A stretch of 64,000 nt of DNA from Methylobacterium longum (lineage in GTDB: Bacteria; Pseudomonadota; Alphaproteobacteria; Rhizobiales; Beijerinckiaceae). The stretch is from the NCBI RefSeq assembly GCF_022179385.1, contig NZ_BPQS01000021.1:38609-102608 (forward strand), written 5' to 3'. Made by a program: the position numbers and the translations under genes. Below the pieces are notes generated by a model. That model had not been told where the DNA came from and made no database searches. It saw nothing but the letters and a program-made list of their open reading frames with translations. Every line of letters begins with the position of its first letter. Positions within the stretch are counted from its first letter, which is position 1. Positions 8,114 through 20,210 of this stretch are shown here, piece after piece.

Positions 8114-8863
8114 CTAGGTCTTTCCCAGCAGCATGAGTCTCAGCTTGTTCACGACTCCGGACGGGAGTTCGCGGATCAGCGGCCTGAAGGCGATCTCCCT
8201 GTACGACGCCGCGGCCTCGTATTTCTCCGGGTGAACGATATCCAGGGGATAGGCGCCCAGCCGCCTGCGCGAGACGTAGTCCTCGAACGTTCCGACGCGT
8301 TCCGTGCTCTCGCCATCGACGTAGACGAGGATGTTCTGTTTGTACCAGAAATGTACGTCGTCTCGATGCCAGATCTGCGGCCTGATGACGTCGAAATACC
8401 GATATCCGCGCTGGGCAAACCTGTCCGCCCACCAGGATTGCCACCTCTCATTGATATGGCGAAACCCACCCTGGTACGGGATCGCGGCTCCGAAGAGTAT
8501 GACGTCGCTGTGCCTGACGAGATTGTCGACCATGATATCGGCCGATTCCGGCGACACATGCTCGGCGACCTCGAGGCTGATCGCGATATCGAACCGCCGC
8601 GCCAGATCGATGCTCGTCTCGAGGTCGTAGGTCACGAAATCGTCGGCTGCGATCCGCAACGCCTCGACGTTCGTCCAGGGGCCGTCGACGCCTTTGACCT
8701 CCCGGAACCCCAGATCCGACGCCTTCTCCAGCCAGATGCCGTCGCCGCATCCAATATCGAGGATGGATTTCGGGTCAAAAATCTCCCGTATGACCGAGAG
8801 AGCGGCCGCTGCGGAAGCAACCGTCTTCGCACTGTGCCTCTGGTGCCAGCTAAAGTCGTACAT
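8114..8863 (-). CDS. Class I SAM-dependent methyltransferase
   Basis: A 249-residue Rossmann-fold methyltransferase. The SAM-binding motif I is 'ILDIGCGDGIWL' at about residues 34-45. The motif II region 'KGVDGPW', the acidic 'YDLETSIDL' and 'DIAISLEVAEHV' follow in order. The C-terminal half is unrelated to small-molecule families I recognise. This architecture is common in surface-glycan and rhamnan methylation genes. The ATG at 8863 begins at 'MYDFSWHQRHS'; an upstream in-frame start at 9001 would add a low-complexity AT-rich leader. The gene and both flanks are visibly AT-richer than the neighbours, suggesting recent acquisition. Confidence 0.85.
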   Translation of the reverse strand: MYDFSWHQRHSAKTVASAAAALSVIREIFDPKSILDIGCGDGIWLEKASDLGFREVKGVDGPWTNVEALRIAADDFVTYDLETSIDLARRFDIAISLEVAEHVSPESADIMVDNLVRHSDVILFGAAIPYQGGFRHINERWQSWWADRFAQRGYRYFDVIRPQIWHRDDVHFWYKQNILVYVDGESTERVGTFEDYVSRRRLGAYPLDIVHPEKYEAAASYREIAFRPLIRELPSGVVNKLRLMLLGKT

Positions 8864-9341
8864 GCGACTGTCCGTGGGGCAAAGTTCAGTCAGTTTCGAA
8901 TCTTTAGAGTGGATTGCGCCAATAATCAATATAAATTTTATTCGCAATATATTTAGTACAAAGCCAAGGTTAAGACGATCAACGCGGCAGTCGGCGACCA
9001 TGGCGTCTTTGGGTGCCGATTGAGCGGCAAATATTTTTCATCAAGACGGTATGACATCGAAGGCGATAATTTGCACTGTATATCATGCTGTTCGTCCGGG
9101 TGCCGCCGTCGCCGCGGGAAGATCATCTTGCGTGATCTTCGCCGATGCGTTGCCCGGCCTGGGACGCGACCCGGTTCCGTCGCCGCCCACAGGCCCGGCT
9201 GCGGCCCGCCCGCGCGGTCCGGATCCGGGGCGAGCCTCCGCGGCACGCCGGGACGCCGGGACGCCGGTGCGGGGTGGCCGCTGCTGCGGGCCGCGTCCGC
9301 CGGCCGGCGACAGGCGGCCGCGCGGTGAACGGGCCCGCCCG
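8864..9341. other. Intergenic region, AT-rich on its left half
   Basis: About 480 bases between the methyltransferase start and the end of the hybrid kinase. The 8880-9080 part is AT-rich (for example around 8926-8960). It probably contains the methyltransferase promoter. The right half returns to GC-rich sequence with no recognisable gene. Confidence 0.45.
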
Positions 9342-12839
<3,498 letters not shown>

Positions 12840-14027
12840 TCGACCGGCGCGAACCGCGCCCGGGGCACCCGCGGCCCCATCCGGATGACTCTGCGGGCCG
12901 ATGGTTGCGGATCCCTTGCCGGGATCGTGCGGCCTCCGCGCGAACCGCTTCGGAGCACCCGGTCCTGCCGCCGCCGCGCGGTGCGCCGCCCACCGCTGCG
13001 GCCCGCCGCCGCGCGGGCCGCGCCGGCCGTGACAGGCCGCCCCCGCCAGGAGGGCCGGGCCGGTCGTGGCCGTGACATCTGTCATCCGGCCGGTTCCCCG
13101 GCGCGGGCCGGTCGGTCACCGGCCGCCGGAAGGCGAGCCCGGTCGTCGATGTTGAGCGCCCCGGCCCCCGGACGCCGGATCGCGGGCGGCCTGCACCGCG
13201 TCGCCGAGACCGCCCGCCTGGAGGCGGCCGGGACCCCGCGGTTCGGCCCGGTCCGGTCCGGTCCCGTCGCCAGCGATCAGGACGGTCCGGTCGACGGTCG
13301 CGCGGGCGGTGGCGCCCGCCGCCCTGTCCTCGCTCGGGACGCGACTGCCGGGCCTGCGCTCCCGGGCCCGGTCGGCCTCCGGTTCGGCGGCCGCGGCGCG
13401 CCGCACAGGAACCCGGTTCAGCCCCTCGTCGGCCCCCTCGTCGGCTCTTTCACCCGCTCTCGCATCGGCGCCACTGCCGCTCTTCGAGGGGTAGCCCGAC
13501 GCGCTTCTGAGCGTCTCACCGACTCCGCACAGCCACCGGTCGGACAGTCGCCGCCTTCCTCGACAGCGAGGCCTCGCACGGCCCGGGCGTGCCTTCGAAG
13601 CGCCCCCGATGGACCAGTGCCGTACAGATCATCTCAGGAGGCGCGCTCATGCGCGATGTCTCGACCTGCGACGTTGCGGCGAACCTGTGCGGCCCGCCAC
13701 GTACGGGCAGGACAGAGCGTGTTTCGCGCGCGTCACGGTTCGTCATCCCTGCCAGGGCGCGGCGGGGCTTCGTCCCGACCCGCACGCGCAGCCAGCGCGA
13801 TGTTCCTCGCCCGGCGCTGGGCGGTTGCAGGCTACGGCGACGCTCAGATCCGCGATCCCGCCAGCCACCAGTTGGGCGCGGAGCGGCACAGGGTCTCGGG
13901 CCTGAGCAGCGGCCCGTTCTCTCGCGCGAGCAGGATGCGGCAGCGCGGACTCGGAGCGAGTTGTCGTCCCGAAGGCGTGCGGCCCCTGCAGGGGCGGCAT
14001 CCGGCTCGACCGGGGTGGTCCGGCCGG
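12840..14027. other. Long intergenic region between hybrid kinase and acyltransferase
   Basis: About 1.2 kb without a gene I can support. One candidate deserves mention: an ATG at 13649 with AGGAG 8 bases upstream opens a 144-residue frame to 14083. After about 20 residues it becomes Arg/Pro/Ala low-complexity, and it overlaps the 3' end of the acyltransferase on the other strand, so I do not call it. The rest is GC-rich sequence with spurious open frames. Confidence 0.4.
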
Positions 14028-15266
14028 TCAGGCGATCGCGGCCTGATGGCGAGGCTTGCGCACCCAGAGGTGCCGAAGCCTGAGGGCCGGCTTCTCGATG
14101 TAGTCCCACGAGAGTGAAGCGAAGGACCCGGTCAGGACCAGAACCAACGGGAAGATCACCGCGAAGGACACTCCCTTCGGGAGGTCGCCCAACTGGGGGA
14201 GCAGGAGGGCGACGACGGCCTGCGTCAGCGGGAAACCGTACAGGTAAATGCCATAGGATAGGTCCTTCTTCACCCAGCGGTCGAACCAAGCGAAGCTCTG
14301 CATGCCGATATACACCATGCAGTAGGTCAGCAGGATCCCGCTCACGGCACCGAGCAGATCGGCCAGCATCAGGACATAATATCCGGCCCCGCACGCCAGG
14401 AAGAGCGGGACGCTGACGGGTACGCGCCGGGCGTTCAGGTACATCGCCACGCCGAAGAAGAACATCAGCACGATGTACCACGTGGTGAAGTGGGTGTTGT
14501 CGTGCCGCACCGTGAAGCGCACCGGATCGTACAGGCCGAGGCCCAGCGCGACCACGGCGAGGCCGGCGACCGCCAGGGTGAACCGGACCGGCGTCGCGAG
14601 GACGCCGCCGACCATCAGGGCGAGCATGATCAGGTAGCACCAGAACTCGGGCGGCAGCGTCCAGAGATTGACGTTGACGACGGAGGGCCATGGATTGTGC
14701 TGGAAGACGCCCGGCAACTCGAGGGCGACGTGCCCGACGATGTTTCCGAAGTACTGCAGCAGCATCGGATCCGAGAAGTACTGCCTCAGCGGCAGCGTCG
14801 TGAAGAACGGGCCCAGCACGAGGGCCGAGAGCGTCACCTCGACGGTGAGGGCGGGCACGATGCGGAAGCACCGGTTGGCCAGGAACGGTCCGACCTTGCC
14901 GCTCCTCAGCGCGCTCCCGGCGATCAGGAAGCCACTGAGGGCGAAGAACATGCCCACCAGGGCGAACACGCCCGGCTGGAGGAACCCGCCCAGCACCTTG
15001 GAGTGGCCGATCGCCGTCGCGGCGCCCGCCGCGGTTCCCTCGAGAGCGACCTGAGCCGGACTGGTCCCGCCGAGGACCGCGACGCGGCAATGGTGCGCGA
15101 GAATGACGACGGACAGGGCGTGCCGGAGGAGGTGAAATCCCGGCCCGATGCCGCCATGCTCCGCGAGACGCTCCGCCAAGCTGCGCGTGTGCGCTCCCCG
15201 TGCTCGGCCACCGAATGCCGACAGGACCCGTTGGACGCGGCCGGCGGACGATCCGGGTGATGGCAT
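14028..15266 (-). CDS. Acyltransferase 3 family membrane protein (OafA/YrhL type)
   Basis: A 412-residue integral membrane protein with about ten hydrophobic segments, of the acyltransferase-3 family that transfers acetyl or other acyl groups to surface sugars such as O-antigen, exopolysaccharide or Nod factors. Family marks are the early His-His in 'VVILAHHCRVAV', 'GVFALVGMFFALSGFLI' (the 'F-x-LSGF' segment), 'RCFRIVPAL' and 'LWTLPPEFWCYL'. The C-terminal segment 'LSYGIYLYGFPLTQ' is also typical. The N-terminal 45 residues are polar and probably cytosolic. The ATG at 15266 has a weak ribosome-binding site. The substrate cannot be inferred from the neighbours. Confidence 0.88.
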   Translation of the reverse strand: MPSPGSSAGRVQRVLSAFGGRARGAHTRSLAERLAEHGGIGPGFHLLRHALSVVILAHHCRVAVLGGTSPAQVALEGTAAGAATAIGHSKVLGGFLQPGVFALVGMFFALSGFLIAGSALRSGKVGPFLANRCFRIVPALTVEVTLSALVLGPFFTTLPLRQYFSDPMLLQYFGNIVGHVALELPGVFQHNPWPSVVNVNLWTLPPEFWCYLIMLALMVGGVLATPVRFTLAVAGLAVVALGLGLYDPVRFTVRHDNTHFTTWYIVLMFFFGVAMYLNARRVPVSVPLFLACGAGYYVLMLADLLGAVSGILLTYCMVYIGMQSFAWFDRWVKKDLSYGIYLYGFPLTQAVVALLLPQLGDLPKGVSFAVIFPLVLVLTGSFASLSWDYIEKPALRLRHLWVRKPRHQAAIA

Positions 15267-15664
15267 GGCAGGTCGCTCATGGTTTGAAGCCGCAGCGCTT
15301 CACCGCCGTGCAGGCCAATCAAGCCATCTCACACTAATAATTGCGCTCTATATCAGCAATGAAAGGAGGCTATTAAGGTTGACGCCGACGCAGATCACAG
15401 CATTCACGACCGAAGCTCGACGTATCCGGTCGGTCGTCTCGGCCTCAGGTGCCGAACGTGATCCACAGTCGCGCTCGCTGAAGTTCAGGTTCGCGGCGGC
15501 AAGGGGGGACCCGGACGATGCCGGTGTCGAGGCAGGTGTCGGAGGCCCGGATCACGGGTTCGCGTCGATCGCGGGAGTAAGCGGCTGTGACTTGGCGAGG
15601 TCGACAACGACCGCGACGCTGTTCCGGGGCCGCGCGTCAATCGACTGGGCCTGGCTGATGCAGG
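15267..15664. other. Intergenic region upstream of the acyltransferase
   Basis: About 400 bases. A short AT-rich part near 15335-15380 may contain the acyltransferase promoter. A purine-rich AAAGGAGG at 15361-15369 precedes a TTG, but the frame it opens has no protein character. Nothing else is supported. Confidence 0.4.
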
Positions 15665-15691
15665 CGGGCGCCCGGACCGTCCGGGCGCCCG
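15665..15691 (-). terminator. Hairpin downstream of the secreted Arg/Asp-rich protein gene
   Basis: A 12-base stem (15665-15676 with 15680-15691) and 3-base loop lies 9 bases beyond the stop codon of the minus-strand gene at 15701. It is very GC-rich and lacks a clear U-tract. Position and stability support a terminator role. Confidence 0.55.
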
Positions 15692-15700
15692 TGTCTCGGC

Positions 15701-16027
15701 TCAGCAGCTCAGGCGGCGGCCTTCGCGGCGCCCGAAGACCCGGTAATGGGCGGCGCCGGACTCCATCTGCCCGGCTGCTACGGCGCGGCGGACGTCCGGA
15801 TTGCAGCGCAGGTATTCGCGCTCATCGAAGCCGTAGTTGGCACGACCGCGATAATCGTCCCGATCCCGATAGCCGCGGCCGCGGTCGTCGTAATCGCCGC
15901 GATCCCGGTATCCCCGGTCGCGATAACCGTAATCCTCATAGTCCGGTCCGCGCGGCTGCGCCAAGACCGGGCTGAGCGCGCCCAGAATGCCGAGAGTCAC
16001 GGCGGCGGCCGCCAGAAACGCCTTCAT
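15701..16027 (-). CDS. Small secreted Arg/Asp/Tyr-rich protein
   Basis: A 108-residue precursor with a clear signal peptide (residues 1-23, cleaved after 'LSPVLA'). It continues with a degenerate repeat of Arg, Asp, Tyr and Gly ('YRDRGYRDRGDYDDRGRGYR') of about 40 residues. The C-terminal block 'YLRCNPDVRRAVAAGQMESG' followed by 'HYRVFGRREGR' matches a short motif (Asn-Pro-Asp-Val, Ala-Val, Ser-Gly, His-Tyr, Gly-x-x-Glu-Gly-Arg) found in other exported bacterial proteins. The ATG at 16027 has a near-perfect AAGGAGGG 7 bases upstream. Function is unknown; it is presumably periplasmic or cell-surface. Confidence 0.85.
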   Translation of the reverse strand: MKAFLAAAAVTLGILGALSPVLAQPRGPDYEDYGYRDRGYRDRGDYDDRGRGYRDRDDYRGRANYGFDEREYLRCNPDVRRAVAAGQMESGAAHYRVFGRREGRRLSC

Positions 16028-16799
16028 CGTACTGCCCTCCTTGAAGCACCCCGCGGAACTCCCCCAGATCGGGCCGCCCCGGTCCACACGTGGCTGCAAC
16101 CGAGGCGTCCGCGCGGTGCCTGATTGGTGGCTTGAAACGCTCTGCGCGCCGGATGGTTCGATCGCGCACCAAGGCCTGGCGACCGCTCCGCCGGGGCTGG
16201 AAGCCGGCCGCAGAAAGACCGGACTCCGGGCCGGGACCGACGGCACGGCATGCGGTGCATCATCCAGCGCTGCATCCCGCGACGCATCATGCGCCGCGCT
16301 CTGCGGTAGCGCAGGGCGTGGCGCTCGATCCGGTCCGGCGCGGCGGCGCCGGGACCGAGCGGGACGGCGACGACCGAATTGCGCACCCGTCTCGCTACGC
16401 CGCGATGGCGGCCCGTCACCGAACGGTGTCGCCCGCCGGTGATGCAGGAATGCAACATCGGTGGGTGAAATGGGCGAATCCCGGGGGCCGGCGGGGGACA
16501 AGCGGGAACGTGAATCGCCGGCTTTTCAGCGTCACGCCCGCGCTCCGTCGCGTTTGACTGCTATCCAATCCGCCTGTTTTGCTCACGCCGCCGTCCCGAA
16601 GTAATAGATCCAGAAATTTCAGTTCAATACGGCCCCGCAGCGAGACTTCCGAATCATTTTTCTCGAGGTTACAGGTAGACCCACCGCGCGCTGACCGGTG
16701 AAAGATTGTTGTGATTGAAACTTTAATACAATCTTAACATCGCGGCCGCCGGGAGATGGTCGGTCTCAGGCTTCGGTGGCGCGCAGCTGGGGGGTATTC
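16028..16799. other. Intergenic region before the porin gene
   Basis: About 770 bases without a supported gene. The right part (16560-16760) is AT-richer, with TTTAATACAATCTTAACAT near 16720-16740, and probably contains the promoter of the outer-membrane protein gene. Frames elsewhere in the region are Arg/Ala/Pro low-complexity. Confidence 0.45.
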
Positions 16800-18301
16800 G
16801 TGCGTCGAACCATAGGATCCGGTCTTCTCTGCAGTCTGCTGTCGCACACCGCGCTCGCCGCGGATCTGCCGCGGGCATCCCGGCCGGCGCCGCCGCGGAC
16901 CACCAGATCACCCGCCTGTGGGGCTACGATCGCTGGGAGGGCCGCTTCCCGGCCCAGGGCGGCGGCTTCTACCCCGCCAGCGTCGCCCATTCCGGGCAGC
17001 GGCTGGACAATCTCACAACGATCCGCGGCAGGCTCGGCTTCGCCGTCGACCGGACCCTCGTCCACGCCACCGGCGGCCTCGCCCTCGGACAGATCCGGAC
17101 CGACAACAACCTGACCTTCGACAGGACGTTCAGGCCCACCGAGCTCTTCGACGGCCGGTCCGGCGATCTGCGTCTCGGCTACGCGGTCGGCGCCGGGATC
17201 GAGCAGGCGCTCACCCCGCATCTCTCGGTCAAGGCCGAGGGCCTGTATTACGATTTCGGCAGCCGCGCGGTCCTCACGACCCCCGGCTATCGCGCCTGGA
17301 CGGGCTACGCCGCCGGGACCCGCACCGCGACGGACGGCGTCCTGACCCGGGTCGGCCTCAATTACCGGTTCGGAGACGGGCTGTCGGACCTGCCGCCGAT
17401 CGGGTCGGCCGGGCCGGCCAGCTGGGCCTTCGCGGGCGGCCTGCGCTACTTCTACAGCTCGGGCGGTCCGCGCTACACCCTCGGCAGCAACCGCATCCCC
17501 GGGCAGGTGAATTCCCGCCTGATCTACGCGGGTACGGACGCCCAGTCCGGCGAGAGCTTCGCGCGGCTGGAGCACATGCCGACGGGCCTGTTCGCCAAGG
17601 GCTTCCTCGGCGCCGGCGGGGTCTCGTCCGGCCGCCTCTCCGACGAGGATTTCCCCCCCGCCCTCAACCCGTACTCGAAGACGCTCTCGCCGATCAGGGG
17701 CGGCGACATCAGCTACGGTGTCGTCGACCTCGGCTATACCGTCCTGCGTCGGGACGGCTTCAGCCTCGGCGGCTTCGCCGGGTACCAGCACGAGGCCGAG
17801 CTGCTCAACGGCGATGGCTGCCGGCAGGTCGCCAGAAGCGGCATCTGCGCGGGTCGGCAGGCCGTGACGGATCAGGTCAGGGTCCTGAGCGAGAACCAGC
17901 GCTGGAACGCCCTGCGGATCGGCGTGATCGGCGAGGCCCGGTTCGACTGGGTCACGCTGAGCCTCGAAGGCGCCTACCTGCCCGTGGTGACGATGGACGG
18001 GGTCGACCGTCACTGGCTGCGTCAGGATATCAACCCGCTGCCGCAGCACGGCAGTGGCGACGGCTACTTCGCCGAGGGCATTGCCGCGTACGATCTCACC
18101 CCCGAGGTGAGCGTCGGCGTCGGTGGCCGCTACTGGCGAATGCAGACGGATTCGGGCCGGACGACGTTCCCCCTCGCGACGCGCAGCCCGACCAAGTTCG
18201 AGACCGACCGCTACGGCGGCTTCGTGCAGCTCTCCTACAGGCTGTCCGATTTCGGCCTCGCCGAAGCGACCGCCCCGGCGGCCCCGATCCGCAAGGAGTG
18301 A
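16800..18301 (+). pseudogene. Double beta-barrel outer-membrane protein, apparent 1-base frameshift after the signal peptide
   Basis: A GTG at 16800 (six Gs just upstream as ribosome-binding site) opens a signal peptide 'RTIGSGLLCSLLSHTALA' cleaved before 'ADLP'. The barrel proper is open in a different frame from about 16862 to 18301 and has no ATG, GTG or TTG before 17507. Read through the shift, the first barrel is Omp25/31-like ('TIRGRLGFAVDRTLVHATGG', 'YAVGAGIEQALTPHLSVKAE', ending 'GLNYRF'). A second barrel begins near 17410 ('WAFAGGLRYFYSSGG') and ends 'YGGFVQLSYRLSDF'. A one-base loss between about 16862 and 16900, in a GC-only repeat, would explain the break. It may be a true mutation or an assembly error, so functionality is undecided. 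Confidence 0.7.
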
Positions 18302-18749
18302 GGCCGCGCCGATCGGGTGCCCGACCCGGACGGACCCGGGCGGGACCGGCTCGCACCGCCCCGGCGGCGCGCCGGTGTCGAGCCCTGGAGGATCGCAGGG
18401 ATCCGACGCGCGGGCCCGTCGCGGGGCCCCGTCGCAGGGGTCCATCGCATGACCGGCGATCCTGCCGACGGAACCCGACGCGGTGCCGCAGGTCCGGCCG
18501 CCGCGCCCGACGGGACCCGTGCCGGTCCTCGTGGGCACCACCAGGTCGGGTCGGAGAGCGGGGGGCTGCGCGGGGCGGGTTTCCCCGCGCCATCCGCGTC
18601 GAATCGGGCGCTCGGCCTCGCCCTGGTCGTGGGCCGGAGCCTCGCGCCGGCTATCGGCCGAATCCGGGGCCACACTCGCCCGGCAGGGCTCCCGCACCGC
18701 CGCGGGCACGGTGCGGCTTGATCACGGTGCGGCTTGATCTCTGAGGGAG
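18302..18749. other. Intergenic region between porin and tRNA
   Basis: About 450 bases of GC-rich sequence. I see no gene with a ribosome-binding site and no clear terminator with a T-tract. Confidence 0.4.
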
Positions 18750-18824
18750 TGGTGGAGACGACAGGGATCGAACCTGTGACCTTTCCCATGTCAAGGGAAT
18801 GCACTACCGCTGTGCTACGTCTCC
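18750..18824 (-). tRNA. tRNA-Val (GAC), with encoded CCA
   Basis: The minus strand folds into a full cloverleaf. The acceptor GGAGACG (18818-18824) pairs with CGTCTCC (18754-18760), followed by discriminator A and CCA. The D stem is GCAC/GTGC. The anticodon stem TTCCC/GGGAA has loop TTGACAT, placing GAC at the anticodon, which reads valine GUC and GUU codons. The T arm is ACAGG/CCTGT with TTCGATC. The 75 bases include CCA. Confidence 0.93.
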
Positions 18825-18896
18825 TAATCGACTGCGTTCAAGTTCGCTGAACCTGAAAGCCATCGAAATAATCCAGACAACTCAACGGCTTATGAA

Positions 18897-18947
18897 GAGT
18901 GATGCCTACCCTGTCAAGGTAGTGCTCTCCCGCTGAGCTACGCGCCC
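18897..18947 (-). pseudogene. Truncated tRNA-Val (GAC), 5' half only
   Basis: On the minus strand from 18947 the sequence reads GGGCGCGTAGCTCAGCGGGA, then a D arm and an anticodon arm CTACC-TTGACAG-GGTAG with anticodon GAC. That is a normal 5' tRNA half. After the variable region (ending near 18897) the expected T arm (GG-TTC-A-A) and the 3' acceptor strand CGCGCCC are absent; the next bases are unrelated and AT-rich. It therefore cannot fold into a tRNA. Its body differs from the intact tRNA-Val at 18750-18824, so it derives from a different valine tRNA gene. Confidence 0.8.
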
Positions 18948-19164
18948 GGGCCGGAGCCGTGCGGGCTCCGGTGGGCGGGGCCTATAGCGGCTGGCCGGCG
19001 AGGGCGCAAGCGGAACCTGCGCACGGCGGGCCGCAACGGGCGGGATCCGCCCCTTTGCGGAGGCGATGGTGCACGCCGGGGAAAAAATGCGCTATGGGCC
19101 TGCCGCTCGGCATCCGGCCGCGCCGCGCGACAGGGCGTCGGCACGCCGCCTCACGCTTCGGGAC

Positions 19165-20208
19165 ATGCGCTACTTCATCGACCACGATCAGGGTGATTCG
19201 ATCCGCGGCTGGATCGTGCCGGACAATCCCCTCGCCATCAGCCGAGTCGCGGTCTCCGTCGAGGGACGGCGCGTGGCCGACGTCGCGGCCAGCCTCACGG
19301 ACGAGACGTTCAAGCGCAACGGCTGGCACGCGACCGGGCAATGCACCTTCGTGCTGACCGCCGCCGAGGTGCCGGGCCTGCCGAACCTGCCCCGCGTCGA
19401 ACTCTACGACGTCGACACCAACGTCCTGATCTATCGCCGCGCGCCGCCCGACGGGCAGGTGCCCCTGCGCGTGATGCTGATCAACACCGGCATCGAGCCG
19501 GAGACCCTCCTCCAGGCGGCGCTCTTCCCCCATTTCCAGCACTGCTATTTCGGCATCCACAAGCTGCCGGACGAGATCATGACCTGCGTGCTGACCGGCT
19601 CGGCCGCACCCTCGGCCTTCCTGTCGGGCGCCGTGACCATCCCGCGCTACGAGAACTACATGACGCCGGACCTGATGGTCACGGCGATCCTGCTCCAGGA
19701 TCCCTACATAGAGACGGCGACCCGCATGCGCTGGCTCAAGGCCCGGGCCGGCGACGCCGCCGATCCCACGCGAAGCTGGCGCCTGGGGCCGCTGGCCGAG
19801 GCCGCGTCCTTCGCGGACGAATACGATTTCGCCGATGCGAAGAGCCTCAAGCGCTTCTTCCGCATGCTGCCGGAGCCGGCCTACCGGCTGCTCTACAACC
19901 CGCTGACCCGCCAGCTCGGGACCCGCATGCCGGAGGACCGGCTGCATCCGGGCAATTCCATCGCCGCGATCGAGATCCTCGCCCGGGTCGGCATCGTCGG
20001 CCACAAGGCCCGGTTCCCCGCCTTCGCGTCGACCTTGTTCGACCGGCTCGGCATCACGACGCCGATCCCGGCCCTGCCCCCGATCCCACCCGAGACCCAG
20101 GCGCTCGCCCAGCGCCTGAAGACCGTCAAGGCGGTCGAGGAGATGGTCGTGTTCGACGTGGCCATGTCGGATGCCGTGAAGGCCTCGGTCGACAAGAGCT
20201 GGAGCTGA
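19165..20208 (+). CDS. Conserved-looking protein of unknown function, coupled to a glycosyltransferase
   Basis: A 347-residue soluble protein with no signal peptide. The N-terminal 90 or so residues look beta-rich ('GWIVPDNPLAISRVAVSVEG') and resemble the non-catalytic beta-sandwich at the front of some glycosyltransferases. The remainder contains 'LRVMLINTGIEPETLLQAAL' and 'YFGIHKLPDEIM', reminiscent of nucleotide-sulfate or sugar-handling enzymes but not diagnostic. I do not assign a family. The start is uncertain: ATG 19165 fits the first structured residue, while in-frame starts at 19066 and 19087 exist. The next gene starts 3 bases after its stop, so the two products probably act together in surface polysaccharide work. 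Confidence 0.75.
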   Translation: MRYFIDHDQGDSIRGWIVPDNPLAISRVAVSVEGRRVADVAASLTDETFKRNGWHATGQCTFVLTAAEVPGLPNLPRVELYDVDTNVLIYRRAPPDGQVPLRVMLINTGIEPETLLQAALFPHFQHCYFGIHKLPDEIMTCVLTGSAAPSAFLSGAVTIPRYENYMTPDLMVTAILLQDPYIETATRMRWLKARAGDAADPTRSWRLGPLAEAASFADEYDFADAKSLKRFFRMLPEPAYRLLYNPLTRQLGTRMPEDRLHPGNSIAAIEILARVGIVGHKARFPAFASTLFDRLGITTPIPALPPIPPETQALAQRLKTVKAVEEMVVFDVAMSDAVKASVDKSWS

Positions 20209-20210
20209 TC

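Noticed and set aside
15745..15925. Degenerate repeats considered as a CRISPR or tandem DNA array
   Set aside because: They are codon-level repeats of Arg/Asp/Tyr/Gly in the secreted protein, with no uniform spacers.
15361..15975. AAAGGAGG followed by a TTG frame
   Set aside because: The product is low-complexity, has no family resemblance, and overlaps the secreted Arg/Asp-rich gene on the other strand.
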